Below are positions 16,992 to 24,519 of a stretch of 37,837 bases of DNA, in pieces (the stretch's first letter is position 1; the number at the start of each line of letters is the position of its first letter). The notes under the pieces were generated by a model. That model was not told the DNA's origin. It ran no database searches and was given only the letters and a program-made list of their open reading frames with translations. The translations under genes and the position numbers were made by a program. Source of the DNA: Candidatus Wolfebacteria bacterium RIFCSPLOWO2_01_FULL_47_17b (GTDB taxonomy: Bacteria > Patescibacteriota > Minisyncoccia > UBA6257 > JAGOQP01); assembly GCA_001793865.1 (NCBI GenBank), contig MGIS01000008.1, positions 1 to 37,837 of the forward strand, in the 5' to 3' direction.

Positions 16992-18050
16992 ATGGATACA
17001 CATTCTGTATTTGCTTCCCGTGTTGAACGGGCGCGCAAAAGTCGAGAGTATCAAAATTATCTTCAAGTTCGTGATGCGGTGTTCAAGATGATGTCGTATA
17101 TGCCGGATGGAGGGGAGGCGATCCCCAGCGCCTATTGGAGAGAGGAATTGTCCGGCATGGAGTACATGTTGGATGCATCTCCCTTAATCATCGAGAAGCT
17201 CCGTCATCACTGTTACCATTTGACCGGGGTGCGGGAATATGATTATCGTCCTCATCACGCCCATCGCTCGCCTGCGCTAGAGCGTCAATTTCGGATGCTT
17301 CGTTCGCTTGACTCTAAGGGACTTTTTGTTCCGGAGCCGCCGGAACTTGGCGGTTTCGGGTATAACATTGACGGGAAGCTAATAAACACCGATACGCTCC
17401 TATTTTATAGAAGTTTACTTGTTCTTGATAAAGCGGGGCTTCTTGATCAATTCCGGGACGATCAGCAACGAAAAATTATTTTGGAGATCGGAGGAGGGTG
17501 GTGCGGATTTGCGTATCAGATGAAAACTTTGTTCCCCAACTTGACGTATATTGTTGTTGATTTGCCGGGCTCCATCCTTTTTGGCGCGACCTACATTAAG
17601 ACCTTGTTCCCTAATGCCCGCGTGCTCACGGTTGCGGACAATTTCGGCCTCCCGCCGCAAGAAACCGTTAGCGGGTATGATTTTATTTTTATTCCTCATC
17701 ACCTCTGGCCCGCGCTTAATTTCGGACGGCCGGACCTTACTGTGAATATGGCGTCTTTTCAAGAAATGACCACGGCGCAGGTTGAGTCATACGCCAAGAA
17801 AATACATTCTTGGGGGTGTTCTGCTCTTTATAGCATCAATCGCGATCACTCTCCGAATAATCCGGAGCTTACCACAGTAAGTTCAATTCTTGGACGTTAT
17901 TACGATCTTACAGAGATGCGCCTGCCGACACCGAAAGAAAAGCCGACGACGCGTGAGAGGATAGTAAAAATTGTAAAATTTATTTTAGGAAAAAGATCCG
18001 GGGTTCCATCAATACATGAATACCGGCATTTGGTTGGAAAACCGAAGTGA
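16992..18050 (+). CDS. Putative sugar O-methyltransferase
   Basis: 352 residues, starting one base after the previous stop. The SAM-binding region reads KIILEIGGGWCGFAYQMK near residue 155-172, followed by YIVVDLPGSILFGATYI, the pattern of the family named putative sugar O-methyltransferase that is common in O-antigen and nonulosonate loci. An aromatic IFIPHHLWP segment and SFQEM near residue 255 follow the fold. The protein likely caps or decorates a sugar hydroxyl in the cytoplasm; which sugar is unknown. It is followed by 140 bases of leader containing a long inverted repeat. Confidence 0.75.
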   Translation: MDTHSVFASRVERARKSREYQNYLQVRDAVFKMMSYMPDGGEAIPSAYWREELSGMEYMLDASPLIIEKLRHHCYHLTGVREYDYRPHHAHRSPALERQFRMLRSLDSKGLFVPEPPELGGFGYNIDGKLINTDTLLFYRSLLVLDKAGLLDQFRDDQQRKIILEIGGGWCGFAYQMKTLFPNLTYIVVDLPGSILFGATYIKTLFPNARVLTVADNFGLPPQETVSGYDFIFIPHHLWPALNFGRPDLTVNMASFQEMTTAQVESYAKKIHSWGCSALYSINRDHSPNNPELTTVSSILGRYYDLTEMRLPTPKEKPTTRERIVKIVKFILGKRSGVPSIHEYRHLVGKPK

Positions 18051-18067
18051 TAATTCTATGGGCATGA

Positions 18068-18192
18068 ATCCCACACATAACTAACACTTGGTGTGGGCTC
18101 GTTCCAGGTAAAAGGTAATACTGCACGTGTACGTCTTGCATAGACTGATAGAACTCTAAGCAAACGTTTATAGTGTTAGTTATGTGTGGGAT
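18068..18192 (+). repeat. 21-base perfect inverted repeat sequestering the RfbC-like start
   Basis: The arms 18068-18088 and 18172-18192 are perfect reverse complements, 83 bases apart. The right arm covers the likely ribosome-binding region and the first two bases of the ATG at 18191. A second hairpin can form inside: CCCACAC (18070-18076) pairs with GTGTGGG (18091-18097), using the same left-arm bases. The two structures are mutually exclusive, an arrangement typical of RNA regulators. No known riboswitch class is recognised, and no T-run is present. Confidence 0.7.
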
Positions 18193-18730
18193 GAAATTCA
18201 TAAAAACGAAAATTGACGGGGTCTATGTGATTGAATATGAGGTGTGGAAAGATGAGCGGGGATATTTCGACCGTTTGTTTTGTAAGGACGAACTGGCTAA
18301 GTCCGGCATCCAATTTGATATCGTTCAGATAAACCACTCGTTCAGTAAGTATAAAGGGACACTGCGAGGTTTGCATTTTCAAAAAGAGCCCAAAGCACAA
18401 GACAAAATGGCGAAGTGCCTTAGGGGGGCGCTTTACGACGTTGCGGTTGATCTCCGTAAGGATTCGCCTACGTACGGCCAGTGGATTGCCGAGGAGCTTT
18501 CGGAAGAAAATAAAAAAATGCTTTTGGTTCCTAAGGGCTGCGCCCACGGATTTCAGACGCTCACCGACAATTGTGAAGTCATATATTTTATGTCTGAATT
18601 TTATTCCCCGGAACATTCTTTTGGGATCCCTTGGGATGATCCACTTTTAGGGATTGAGTGGCCGATTTTGAATCCAATTCTTTCGGAAAAAGATAAAAAC
18701 TGGAAACAGTTTGATTCCCCAAAAGCATGA
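18191..18730 (+). CDS. rfbC: dTDP-4-dehydrorhamnose 3,5-epimerase-like enzyme (RfbC family)
   Basis: 179 residues from the ATG at 18191; in-frame GTG 18173 and ATG 18182 lie inside the repeat arm and would add residues unlike the family N-terminus. Cupin-fold RmlC motifs are present in order: GTLRGLHFQKEP with the catalytic histidine, DVAVDLRKDSPTYGQW, LLVPKGCAHGF, and the IPWDDPLLGIEWP end. Epimerises C3 and/or C5 of a 4-keto-6-deoxy nucleotide sugar. Overlaps the RfbD-like gene by ATGA. In a C-methyl sugar pathway the homologue often acts only at C5. Confidence 0.87.
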   Translation: MKFIKTKIDGVYVIEYEVWKDERGYFDRLFCKDELAKSGIQFDIVQINHSFSKYKGTLRGLHFQKEPKAQDKMAKCLRGALYDVAVDLRKDSPTYGQWIAEELSEENKKMLLVPKGCAHGFQTLTDNCEVIYFMSEFYSPEHSFGIPWDDPLLGIEWPILNPILSEKDKNWKQFDSPKA

Positions 18731-19605
18731 AAAAGATTTTACTTATTGGGAGTCATGGACAGCTGGGAAGAGCCGTAGCAGAAAACGCGGCGAGATTCGA
18801 TTTTGAAATTGTGGTCACTGATCGCGAGGAACTTGACGTGACAAGATATCAGGAGCTGGAACGTAAGATTAAGGATGTGTGCCCAGTGATACTGCTTAAT
18901 GCCTCGGCATATAATGCTACGACAAGAGCCGAAGAGGAGGTAGAAAAGGCGTTTTTGTTGAATTTCGAGGCAGTAAGAAGCATGGCAAAAATTTGCCGTG
19001 AGACAGGGGTCCTCTTTGTAACCTATAGTACCGACTATGTTTTTGACGGCGCCAAAGGCGCGCCGTATAGCGAAGAAGATTACCCGAACCCTTTGCAGGT
19101 TTATGGTATATCCAAACTTGCCGGAGAGTATGCAGCGCTGAATTACCATCCAGACGGCGCTCTCGTTATAAGAACATGCGGGCTTTACGGAGGAAAAGAA
19201 GGGAGTCCTGTCAAAGGCAATGTAGTGCTTAATCTCCTGAAAGAAGCAAAAGATAAGGAAGTGATAGAGGTTTCGTCTGTCGAAATAGCAAGTCCGACAT
19301 ATGCTTCACATCTGGCCGAGGCGAGTTTGAAGATGTTACAGATCGGAGTTTCGCCTGGCGTTTACCATTTGGTTAATGAAGGTTACTCGAGTTGGTCTGA
19401 TTTTGCGAAAATGCTTTTCAATCTTGCGGAATTGCCCGTGAGCGTCGTTCCGGTAGCGCGCGGCGAGAGGTTCAGCCCGATACGAAGGCCAAAGTTTTCC
19501 GCGCTTGCAAATATCAAAGCCAAAAAACTGGGGATAGCTCTTCCAACGTGGCAGGAGGGTCTGGCTGATTACGTTACATTTTTAAAAGACGCTGAAATTA
19601 TATGA
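18727..19605 (+). CDS. rfbD: dTDP-4-dehydrorhamnose reductase-like enzyme (RfbD family)
   Basis: 292 residues, full family length. N-terminal ILLIGSHGQLGRAV cofactor motif, NASAYNATTRAEEE (close to the family's N-x-x-A-Y-T-x-V-D), TYSTDYVFDG, and YGISKLAGE with catalytic Y-x3-K, then RTCGLYGG. Reduces the 4-keto group with NAD(P)H to finish the deoxysugar nucleotide. Translationally coupled to the RfbC-like gene. The expected T-V-D stretch is replaced by T-T-R, suggesting a drifted substrate pocket. Confidence 0.85.
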   Translation: MKKILLIGSHGQLGRAVAENAARFDFEIVVTDREELDVTRYQELERKIKDVCPVILLNASAYNATTRAEEEVEKAFLLNFEAVRSMAKICRETGVLFVTYSTDYVFDGAKGAPYSEEDYPNPLQVYGISKLAGEYAALNYHPDGALVIRTCGLYGGKEGSPVKGNVVLNLLKEAKDKEVIEVSSVEIASPTYASHLAEASLKMLQIGVSPGVYHLVNEGYSSWSDFAKMLFNLAELPVSVVPVARGERFSPIRRPKFSALANIKAKKLGIALPTWQEGLADYVTFLKDAEII

Positions 19606-19609
19606 AGTT

Positions 19610-20485
19610 ATGAAGGGTGATTTACCACTAATAAGCATCGGTCTCCCGGTTTATAACAGCGCGTATACGCTTCCTCGCGTACTGGATTCGCTTCTTTCGC
19701 AGACGTACCGCAATCTTGAACTTATTATTTCCGATAATGCTTCCAGTGATGAAACGCCGATCCTTGTGGCAGAGTATGCGAAAAAAGACAGTCGCATTCG
19801 GTATATCAGGCGTGGAGAAAATCTCGGATCGGTTAACAATTTTTTTTTGGTGTTTTCCGAGGCGCGGGGAAAATATTTTATGTGGGCTGCAGGGGACGAC
19901 GGGCATGACCCGCGTTTTATTGAGTCGCTTCTTGGTCCATTGGAGAGCCATACCGATTACGGAGTTTCTATGTGTTCTTACGAAAGGATTGCTCCCGACG
20001 GAATACGCACGGAAGTGGTTTTGTCGGACCGGTATGACTTGCGTGTGTTGAATTATCATGCGGTTTTTAAAAAAATGATGCAGAAAGAACCGATTAGTAT
20101 GGCGATCTATGGCCTTTTTCGTACCGATGCGTTGCGCAAGCTTTTGGCGCGGCCCCTTCCGTATTGTATCGGGTGGGATCGTGTACTCATGTGTGAGGCG
20201 GCGCTTGCCATGCATATGTATACTATTGAGCCGGTACTTTTCTATAAATATACAAATCCTGTGCCCGTGAAGGAGCGGGGAGAAGATTCTTTGTCCCGGG
20301 TATATAATAAGTCATTTCCGAATACCAGATTTTTGTGGGATCTTCTCGTGCGACTCATAACTTCGCGAAGTATCCCCTGGCAGAGAAAATTGTTTATTCC
20401 CGTTCCCTGGCTTAGGTTTTTCTGGAGACAAAGACAGAGAGTCTTGTTAGATTTCAAGTCGGTTTTTACCATACATGGAAAATAG
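19610..20485 (+). CDS. Glycosyltransferase family 2 (GT-A)
   Basis: 291 residues. N-terminal ISIGLPVYNSAYTL, LIISDNASSDETP, and a metal-binding WAAGDDGHDP (about residues 94-103) give a complete GT2 catalytic domain. No strong membrane anchor, but a basic, aromatic C-terminus (about 245-291) could bind membranes. Starts four bases after the RfbD-like stop and overlaps the next GT by 11 bases, so it is a good candidate to transfer the methyl-branched deoxysugar made by the block. Donor inferred. Confidence 0.82.
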   Translation: MKGDLPLISIGLPVYNSAYTLPRVLDSLLSQTYRNLELIISDNASSDETPILVAEYAKKDSRIRYIRRGENLGSVNNFFLVFSEARGKYFMWAAGDDGHDPRFIESLLGPLESHTDYGVSMCSYERIAPDGIRTEVVLSDRYDLRVLNYHAVFKKMMQKEPISMAIYGLFRTDALRKLLARPLPYCIGWDRVLMCEAALAMHMYTIEPVLFYKYTNPVPVKERGEDSLSRVYNKSFPNTRFLWDLLVRLITSRSIPWQRKLFIPVPWLRFFWRQRQRVLLDFKSVFTIHGK

Positions 20486-21860
20486 AAAATCAAAAATACT
20501 TTTTGTTTTCCGTTCGTACAATCACCTGCCGACTTTCCGAAAGTCCGTCCGGCTCCTGGCAGATAGGGGGCATGAAGTTTCAGTGCTTTTTCACGGAGGC
20601 CTGACCGATAACACCCTTGAGGAAATACGTCAATTTGAAGGTAATCCGGATAATATCACTTACGATTGGACCATGCCTTCGCAAAGAGGCGGCACGTTTG
20701 TATTTCATTCGCGGGAAGTTTTGAATTACCGCAAGCATTTGCTTAAAGCGGGCGGCCTTCAATTCTATGCTGAGCGTTGGAGGGGCTATCTTCACCCTAA
20801 GCTGCAGAAAATTTTTGCATGGAGAATAGCACGCGAATTAGTCAAAACCGGACTGGCCGGATGGTTTCTTAAACTAATTGAAAGATTAACACCGCCGCAA
20901 TCCGACGTACTATCGCACCTAAGGAATTTAAATCCTGATATAGTGGCGGTAACTCCGTTAAATCAGCGTTATTCCTCTATGGAGTTGGAATATCTCAAGG
21001 CCGCGGTTACATTGGGTGTTCCTTCTGTTCTTCTTATGGGGTCTTGGGACCACATTACCTCTAAGGGAATTTATCATATCGTGCCCGATGTTTCGTTAAT
21101 ATGGAACGAGGAGCAGGTACAAGAGATGTGGGAGCATCATAGAATACCTCGCGATAACCTGCGCATCGTGGGAGCGCCGACTCTGGATCACTGGCTTGAT
21201 TTCGATGATCCTACGCCGCGGGAAATTTTTTGTAAGAATTACCGCTTGAGACCGGATGATTCGATTATTATGTATTGCTGTTCTTCTAACGTCATTATTG
21301 GAAGCGAAACTGCGTCGGTGACTGAACTTCGCAAGATTCTGGATGAATCAGCCGACGAACGTCTCAAAAGAACGCAGATTATTTTTAGGCCCCACCCCAA
21401 AAACTTTAAAATTTATGAGAAGCTTCAACTTCCGGGTGTAACGGTTATACCGCGCGGAGATGTTCTATACGGAAAATTGGAAGGACAAAGAATTTTTTAT
21501 GATACGCTCATGCATTCTTCGCTCGTGTTTGGAATCAATACCAGCGCCATGCTGGATGCTATGCTTTTGGGAAAGCCGGTGATTGCTTTATACAAAGATC
21601 AATATACGGCAACACAGGTTGAAATGTATCATTTTAACTCGCTTTTACATATGGGAGCGATTGAGTTTGCAAAGACACCCGATGAAATTCGTAAAGCTAT
21701 TCTTGATATTTTTGAAGGGCGCGATGTAAGGAAAGAGAAACGCGAACGTTTTATACGTGATTTTATCCGGCCGCGCGGGATAAAGATATCTGCCAACGAG
21801 GTCATCGCTGATGAGATTGAAGATATACTAAAATCATCGAAACATTCTCTGCTTTTTTGA
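20475..21860 (+). CDS. GT-B-fold glycosyltransferase, W-D-H variant, copy 3
   Basis: 461 residues. N-terminal ILFVFRSYNHLPTFRKSV Rossmann start, PDIVAVTPLNQRYSS, then GVPSVLLMGSWDHITSKG, equivalent to the W-D-N segments of the proteins at 6684 and 10809, VPDVSLIWNEEQV, VGAPTLDHW, IIFRPHPKN, and VFGINTSAMLDAMLLGKPVIAL at the donor-binding end. This is the better-known form of the family (CDP-glycerol/capsule-type GT-B). It is separated by only seven bases from the third CMP-ulosonate synthetase gene, repeating the GT-B then NeuA order seen at 10809-12953. Confidence 0.75.
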   Translation: MENRKSKILFVFRSYNHLPTFRKSVRLLADRGHEVSVLFHGGLTDNTLEEIRQFEGNPDNITYDWTMPSQRGGTFVFHSREVLNYRKHLLKAGGLQFYAERWRGYLHPKLQKIFAWRIARELVKTGLAGWFLKLIERLTPPQSDVLSHLRNLNPDIVAVTPLNQRYSSMELEYLKAAVTLGVPSVLLMGSWDHITSKGIYHIVPDVSLIWNEEQVQEMWEHHRIPRDNLRIVGAPTLDHWLDFDDPTPREIFCKNYRLRPDDSIIMYCCSSNVIIGSETASVTELRKILDESADERLKRTQIIFRPHPKNFKIYEKLQLPGVTVIPRGDVLYGKLEGQRIFYDTLMHSSLVFGINTSAMLDAMLLGKPVIALYKDQYTATQVEMYHFNSLLHMGAIEFAKTPDEIRKAILDIFEGRDVRKEKRERFIRDFIRPRGIKISANEVIADEIEDILKSSKHSLLF

Positions 21861-21867
21861 CGTTTAA

Positions 21868-22599
21868 ATGAGTATGAAGGTTCTTGGAATAATTCCGGCA
21901 AGGGGTGGTTCAAAGGGAGTTCCCCGGAAAAATATCCGGAATCTTTGTGGTAATCCTTTGATTGCCTGGACCATTGAAGAAGCGAAAAAATCAAAACTTC
22001 TTACGCGTATAATTGTAACTACCGAGGATTCCGAAATTGCGAAGGTTGCACGCGCATATGGAGCAGAAATTCCGTTTATGCGCCCTAAAGAGCTCGCGGC
22101 AGATCTTTCAACGGATATGGATTTTCTTACTCATGCGCTTGATTGGCTCCGCGATAAGGAAGGATATGAACCCGATATTGTTGTTACGCTTCGCGTGACC
22201 GCTCCATTAAAAACAGCGGCGCATATTGATGAAGGTATTCAAAAATTGATTGACAATCCCGATGCTGATGCCGCGCGTCCTATTCACGAGTCGCCGAAGC
22301 ATCCGTACAAGATGTGGAAGATTTCAGAAGACGAAACGCATCTGGAAGAATTTTTATCAAAATCATTTACCGGATTTGACGAGCCGCATAACTTACCGCG
22401 TCAATTATTCCCAAAAGTGTATGTTCATACGGGCGCCATGGATATTATGCGTCGTCGTACTATTCAGGAGTTGAAATCTACTTCGGGAAATAAACTTGCT
22501 TACTTTTTTATGGATCCAAAGGACTCAGTAAATATTGATAGTGAGATGGATTTTCAAATGGCGGAGTTTTTAATGAGTAAGCGCTTAGAAAATAAATAA
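21868..22599 (+). CDS. Acylneuraminate cytidylyltransferase family, copy 3
   Basis: 243 residues, canonical nucleotide signature IIPARGGSKGVPRKN near the N-terminus and a late VNIDSEMDF acidic motif. Closer to the copy at 1265 than the one at 12216 in the signature, but the middle differs, for example LRVTAPLKTAAHIDEGI and a proline/histidine-rich IHESPKHPYKMWK loop. Predicted to activate a 2-keto-3-deoxy acid with CTP. A DeoC-like aldolase and a second NeuB-family synthase follow immediately, so the three probably form one pathway. A second in-frame ATG at 21874 is possible. Confidence 0.84.
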   Translation: MSMKVLGIIPARGGSKGVPRKNIRNLCGNPLIAWTIEEAKKSKLLTRIIVTTEDSEIAKVARAYGAEIPFMRPKELAADLSTDMDFLTHALDWLRDKEGYEPDIVVTLRVTAPLKTAAHIDEGIQKLIDNPDADAARPIHESPKHPYKMWKISEDETHLEEFLSKSFTGFDEPHNLPRQLFPKVYVHTGAMDIMRRRTIQELKSTSGNKLAYFFMDPKDSVNIDSEMDFQMAEFLMSKRLENK

Positions 22600-22603
22600 A
22601 CCT

Positions 22604-23365
22604 ATGTCAAAACCTCATGAAGTAGTAATTCGAGATCCCGCCGACCGATTTGATCTTTCGTATGTATTTGCAAATAACCAGCCCGCTTTGGGAACCGATC
22701 CAAATGCATTAGTAGAAATGGCGCACATTGCAAAAGAAGTGGTCCCGGGGGTGAATTGCCGTGCGGTATTGGTCCATCCGGGTGATGTCGAAGAAATGGC
22801 AAATCTTATTAAGGGTTCTCCCGTACGATTGGAAATTGTGATGGATTTTCCTGATGGGAGGGGAGGCGTCACAACAAAGAGAGAACAGGCGCGCGCCGCA
22901 AACGAGGCGGGCGCGATCGGCGGCGATATTGTAATTAATCTTCATAAAGTCCAGTTTCGAGATAAAAAAGGACTTCTAGGAGAGTTCGCAGCAGTTCGCG
23001 AGCACCTCAAAGAAGTAAAAGTAATTGCGCAGATCCCGTATTTGTGGCAGTTTGATAAGGAATCAATCCCGTGGGTTTTGGATATACTTTCCGAGGCGGG
23101 CGTATACTGTATGAAGGATTGGACGACACGGGTAGATAATTTTTTGCTTCCGGAAGGAGCCCAGCTTGATTATGCACACGAGACGAGAATGAAGTATCTT
23201 GAATTTATGGCAAGTTACATTCGTACTCACAATATGCCGCTTCTTTTGAAGGTTGCGGGGAAGGTGATTCCTGAAAACGTAAAATCATTTATTAATGCGG
23301 GAGCGGTCTTAATCGGTACGAGCTACCGGAAAGCGCCCGCGCTCCGGGAGGCGCTTCTTCAATAA
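22604..23365 (+). CDS. DeoC-like class I aldolase
   Basis: 253 residues, TIM-barrel protein resembling deoxyribose-phosphate aldolase. Matching landmarks: AVLVHPGDVEEM on an early strand, a VMDFPDGRGG-x-TTKREQARAA segment like DeoC's G-F-P-x-G-x-x-x-T-x-x-K, GDIVIN with Asp108 in the place of the proton-relay aspartate, CMKDWTT with Lys171 where the Schiff-base lysine sits, LKVAGKV with Lys216 where the second lysine sits, and a GA-x-x-IGTS end. Residue equivalences are my alignment by eye. DeoC joins acetaldehyde to an aldehyde phosphate; the real substrate here is unknown. Between NeuA3 and NeuB2, four bases after the former. Confidence 0.68.
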   Translation: MSKPHEVVIRDPADRFDLSYVFANNQPALGTDPNALVEMAHIAKEVVPGVNCRAVLVHPGDVEEMANLIKGSPVRLEIVMDFPDGRGGVTTKREQARAANEAGAIGGDIVINLHKVQFRDKKGLLGEFAAVREHLKEVKVIAQIPYLWQFDKESIPWVLDILSEAGVYCMKDWTTRVDNFLLPEGAQLDYAHETRMKYLEFMASYIRTHNMPLLLKVAGKVIPENVKSFINAGAVLIGTSYRKAPALREALLQ

Positions 23366-23367
23366 CC

Positions 23368-23449
23368 ACTACGAATGTACGAATAGATACGAACATACGA
23401 ATAAGAAAAGAAAATTCGTAATTTCGTAAAAAATTCGTAACTTCGTAGT
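23368..23449 (+). repeat. Compound hairpin of TACGAA units
   Basis: Four TACGAA-type units spaced 8-10 bases apart (23370-23402) are followed, after a short A-rich loop, by four TTCGTA-type units in reverse order (23414-23449), giving a long imperfect hairpin in the 91-base gap between two genes. Similar TACGAA-rich intergenic repeats are common in Patescibacteria contigs, from general memory. It may act as an mRNA-stabilising or terminator-like structure between the aldolase and NeuB2. Confidence 0.7.
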
Positions 23450-23456
23450 AATAATT

Positions 23457-24467
23457 GTGACAGAAAAATTTAATTTTAAAGATTTATTTATCTTTGAGAT
23501 AGCAAATAACCATCAAGGCGTTTTTGATCATGGACTTCGCATTATTCGCGAGATGATAGGCGTTGCGCGTAAAACCGGTGTTCGCGCCGCAATAAAACTC
23601 CAATTTCGGGACCTTGATACGCTTGTGCATCCCAAGCATCGGAGGGATTCTGATGATCGGTTTATCCGCCGATTTCAGTCAACAAAGCTTCGGGATGAGC
23701 ACTTCAAGGAATACGTGAGAGAAATTCAGCACGCGGGGCTTCTTACTATGTGTACTCCATTTGATGAACCGTCTGTCCAGAGCATCCAAAAAATGGGTAT
23801 TGAAGTAATGAAAGTTGCGAGTTCTTCTTCAAATGATTGGCCGCTTTTAGAGGAAATTGCAAAGACAAAAAAACCGGTGGTGTGTTCTACGGGTGCGCTT
23901 ACGTTTGAAAAAATTGATAAGGTGGTAGACTTTTTTACAAAGCGGAATGTAGATTTTGCTCTTCTTCATTGCGTTTCGATTTATCCGACGCCCAATCATC
24001 TTCTCTCATTGAATCAAATCGAGCTTATGCGCAAACGCTACCCGAATATCACGATTGGTTTTTCCACTCACGAAGACCCGAGAAATCCACACGTGATTCG
24101 TACCGCCTATGGGAAAGGGGCTCGGCTTTTCGAAAAACATGTCGGTATTGATGCCCCCGCGATTGCTTTAAATGCCTATTCTGCAACTCCGGAGCAAGTG
24201 GAGGTGTGGATCAACGCATGGAAAGAGGCGAAAGAAGCGTCTGGCTCTGAAGAACCGCGCGTAATTCCTCCAGAAGAGGTACGAGATGCGCGCTCATTTA
24301 TGCGAGGAGTATACGTCTCTCGCGATGTGAAAAAGGGTGATGTGATAAGTCGCAAAGATGTATTTTTTTCGATCCCGGTGCTCGAAGGGCAGCTTACATC
24401 AGGGCAGTGGACCGAAGGAATGATTGCCGAAAAAGATTTTACAAAAGAGGATCCTATTATCGTCTAA
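23457..24467 (+). CDS. NeuB-family synthase, divergent copy 2
   Basis: 336 residues from a GTG start. The barrel carries IFEIANNHQG, KLQFRD, TMCTPFDEPS, LLHCVSIYPTP and GFSTHED, so the phosphoenolpyruvate-condensing core of the family is recognisable; a C-terminal SAF-like domain (about 268-336) follows. It departs from NeuB where the metal/substrate loop should read H-F-T-x-D-x-x-x-x-G-x-D-H: here it is KHVGIDAPAIALNAYS. That implies a different acceptor from the NeuB at 2541. No second NeuC is linked; the neighbouring DeoC-like aldolase may supply or process the acceptor. Followed by a bidirectional terminator. Confidence 0.8.
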   Translation: MTEKFNFKDLFIFEIANNHQGVFDHGLRIIREMIGVARKTGVRAAIKLQFRDLDTLVHPKHRRDSDDRFIRRFQSTKLRDEHFKEYVREIQHAGLLTMCTPFDEPSVQSIQKMGIEVMKVASSSSNDWPLLEEIAKTKKPVVCSTGALTFEKIDKVVDFFTKRNVDFALLHCVSIYPTPNHLLSLNQIELMRKRYPNITIGFSTHEDPRNPHVIRTAYGKGARLFEKHVGIDAPAIALNAYSATPEQVEVWINAWKEAKEASGSEEPRVIPPEEVRDARSFMRGVYVSRDVKKGDVISRKDVFFSIPVLEGQLTSGQWTEGMIAEKDFTKEDPIIV

Positions 24468-24484
24468 GAGTATCTTAGTCGTGA

Positions 24485-24519
24485 ATCTAAAAATCCGCCT
24501 TTCGAGCGGATTTTTAGAT
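24485..24519. terminator. Bidirectional intrinsic terminator
   Basis: Perfect 14-base stem, 24485-24498 against 24506-24519, with a 7-base loop and A/T tracts on both sides, between the convergent NeuB2 and Nudix genes. The right arm contains the Nudix stop codon. Confidence 0.85.

Noticed and set aside
19628-20215. Minus-strand frame of 195 codons
   Set aside because: Antisense to a well-formed GT2 gene and no ribosome-binding site.
23368-23449. CRISPR-like array
   Set aside because: Units are six bases in mirrored order, with 2-4 base spacers; there are no spacers of regular 30-base length and no cas genes.
21868-24467. Kdo pathway (KdsB/KdsA) as an explanation of NeuA3 and NeuB2
   Set aside because: The cytidylyltransferase signature and the synthase motifs with a SAF domain fit NeuA and NeuB families, not KdsB and KdsA, and no Kdo-8-phosphate phosphatase pair adjoins.
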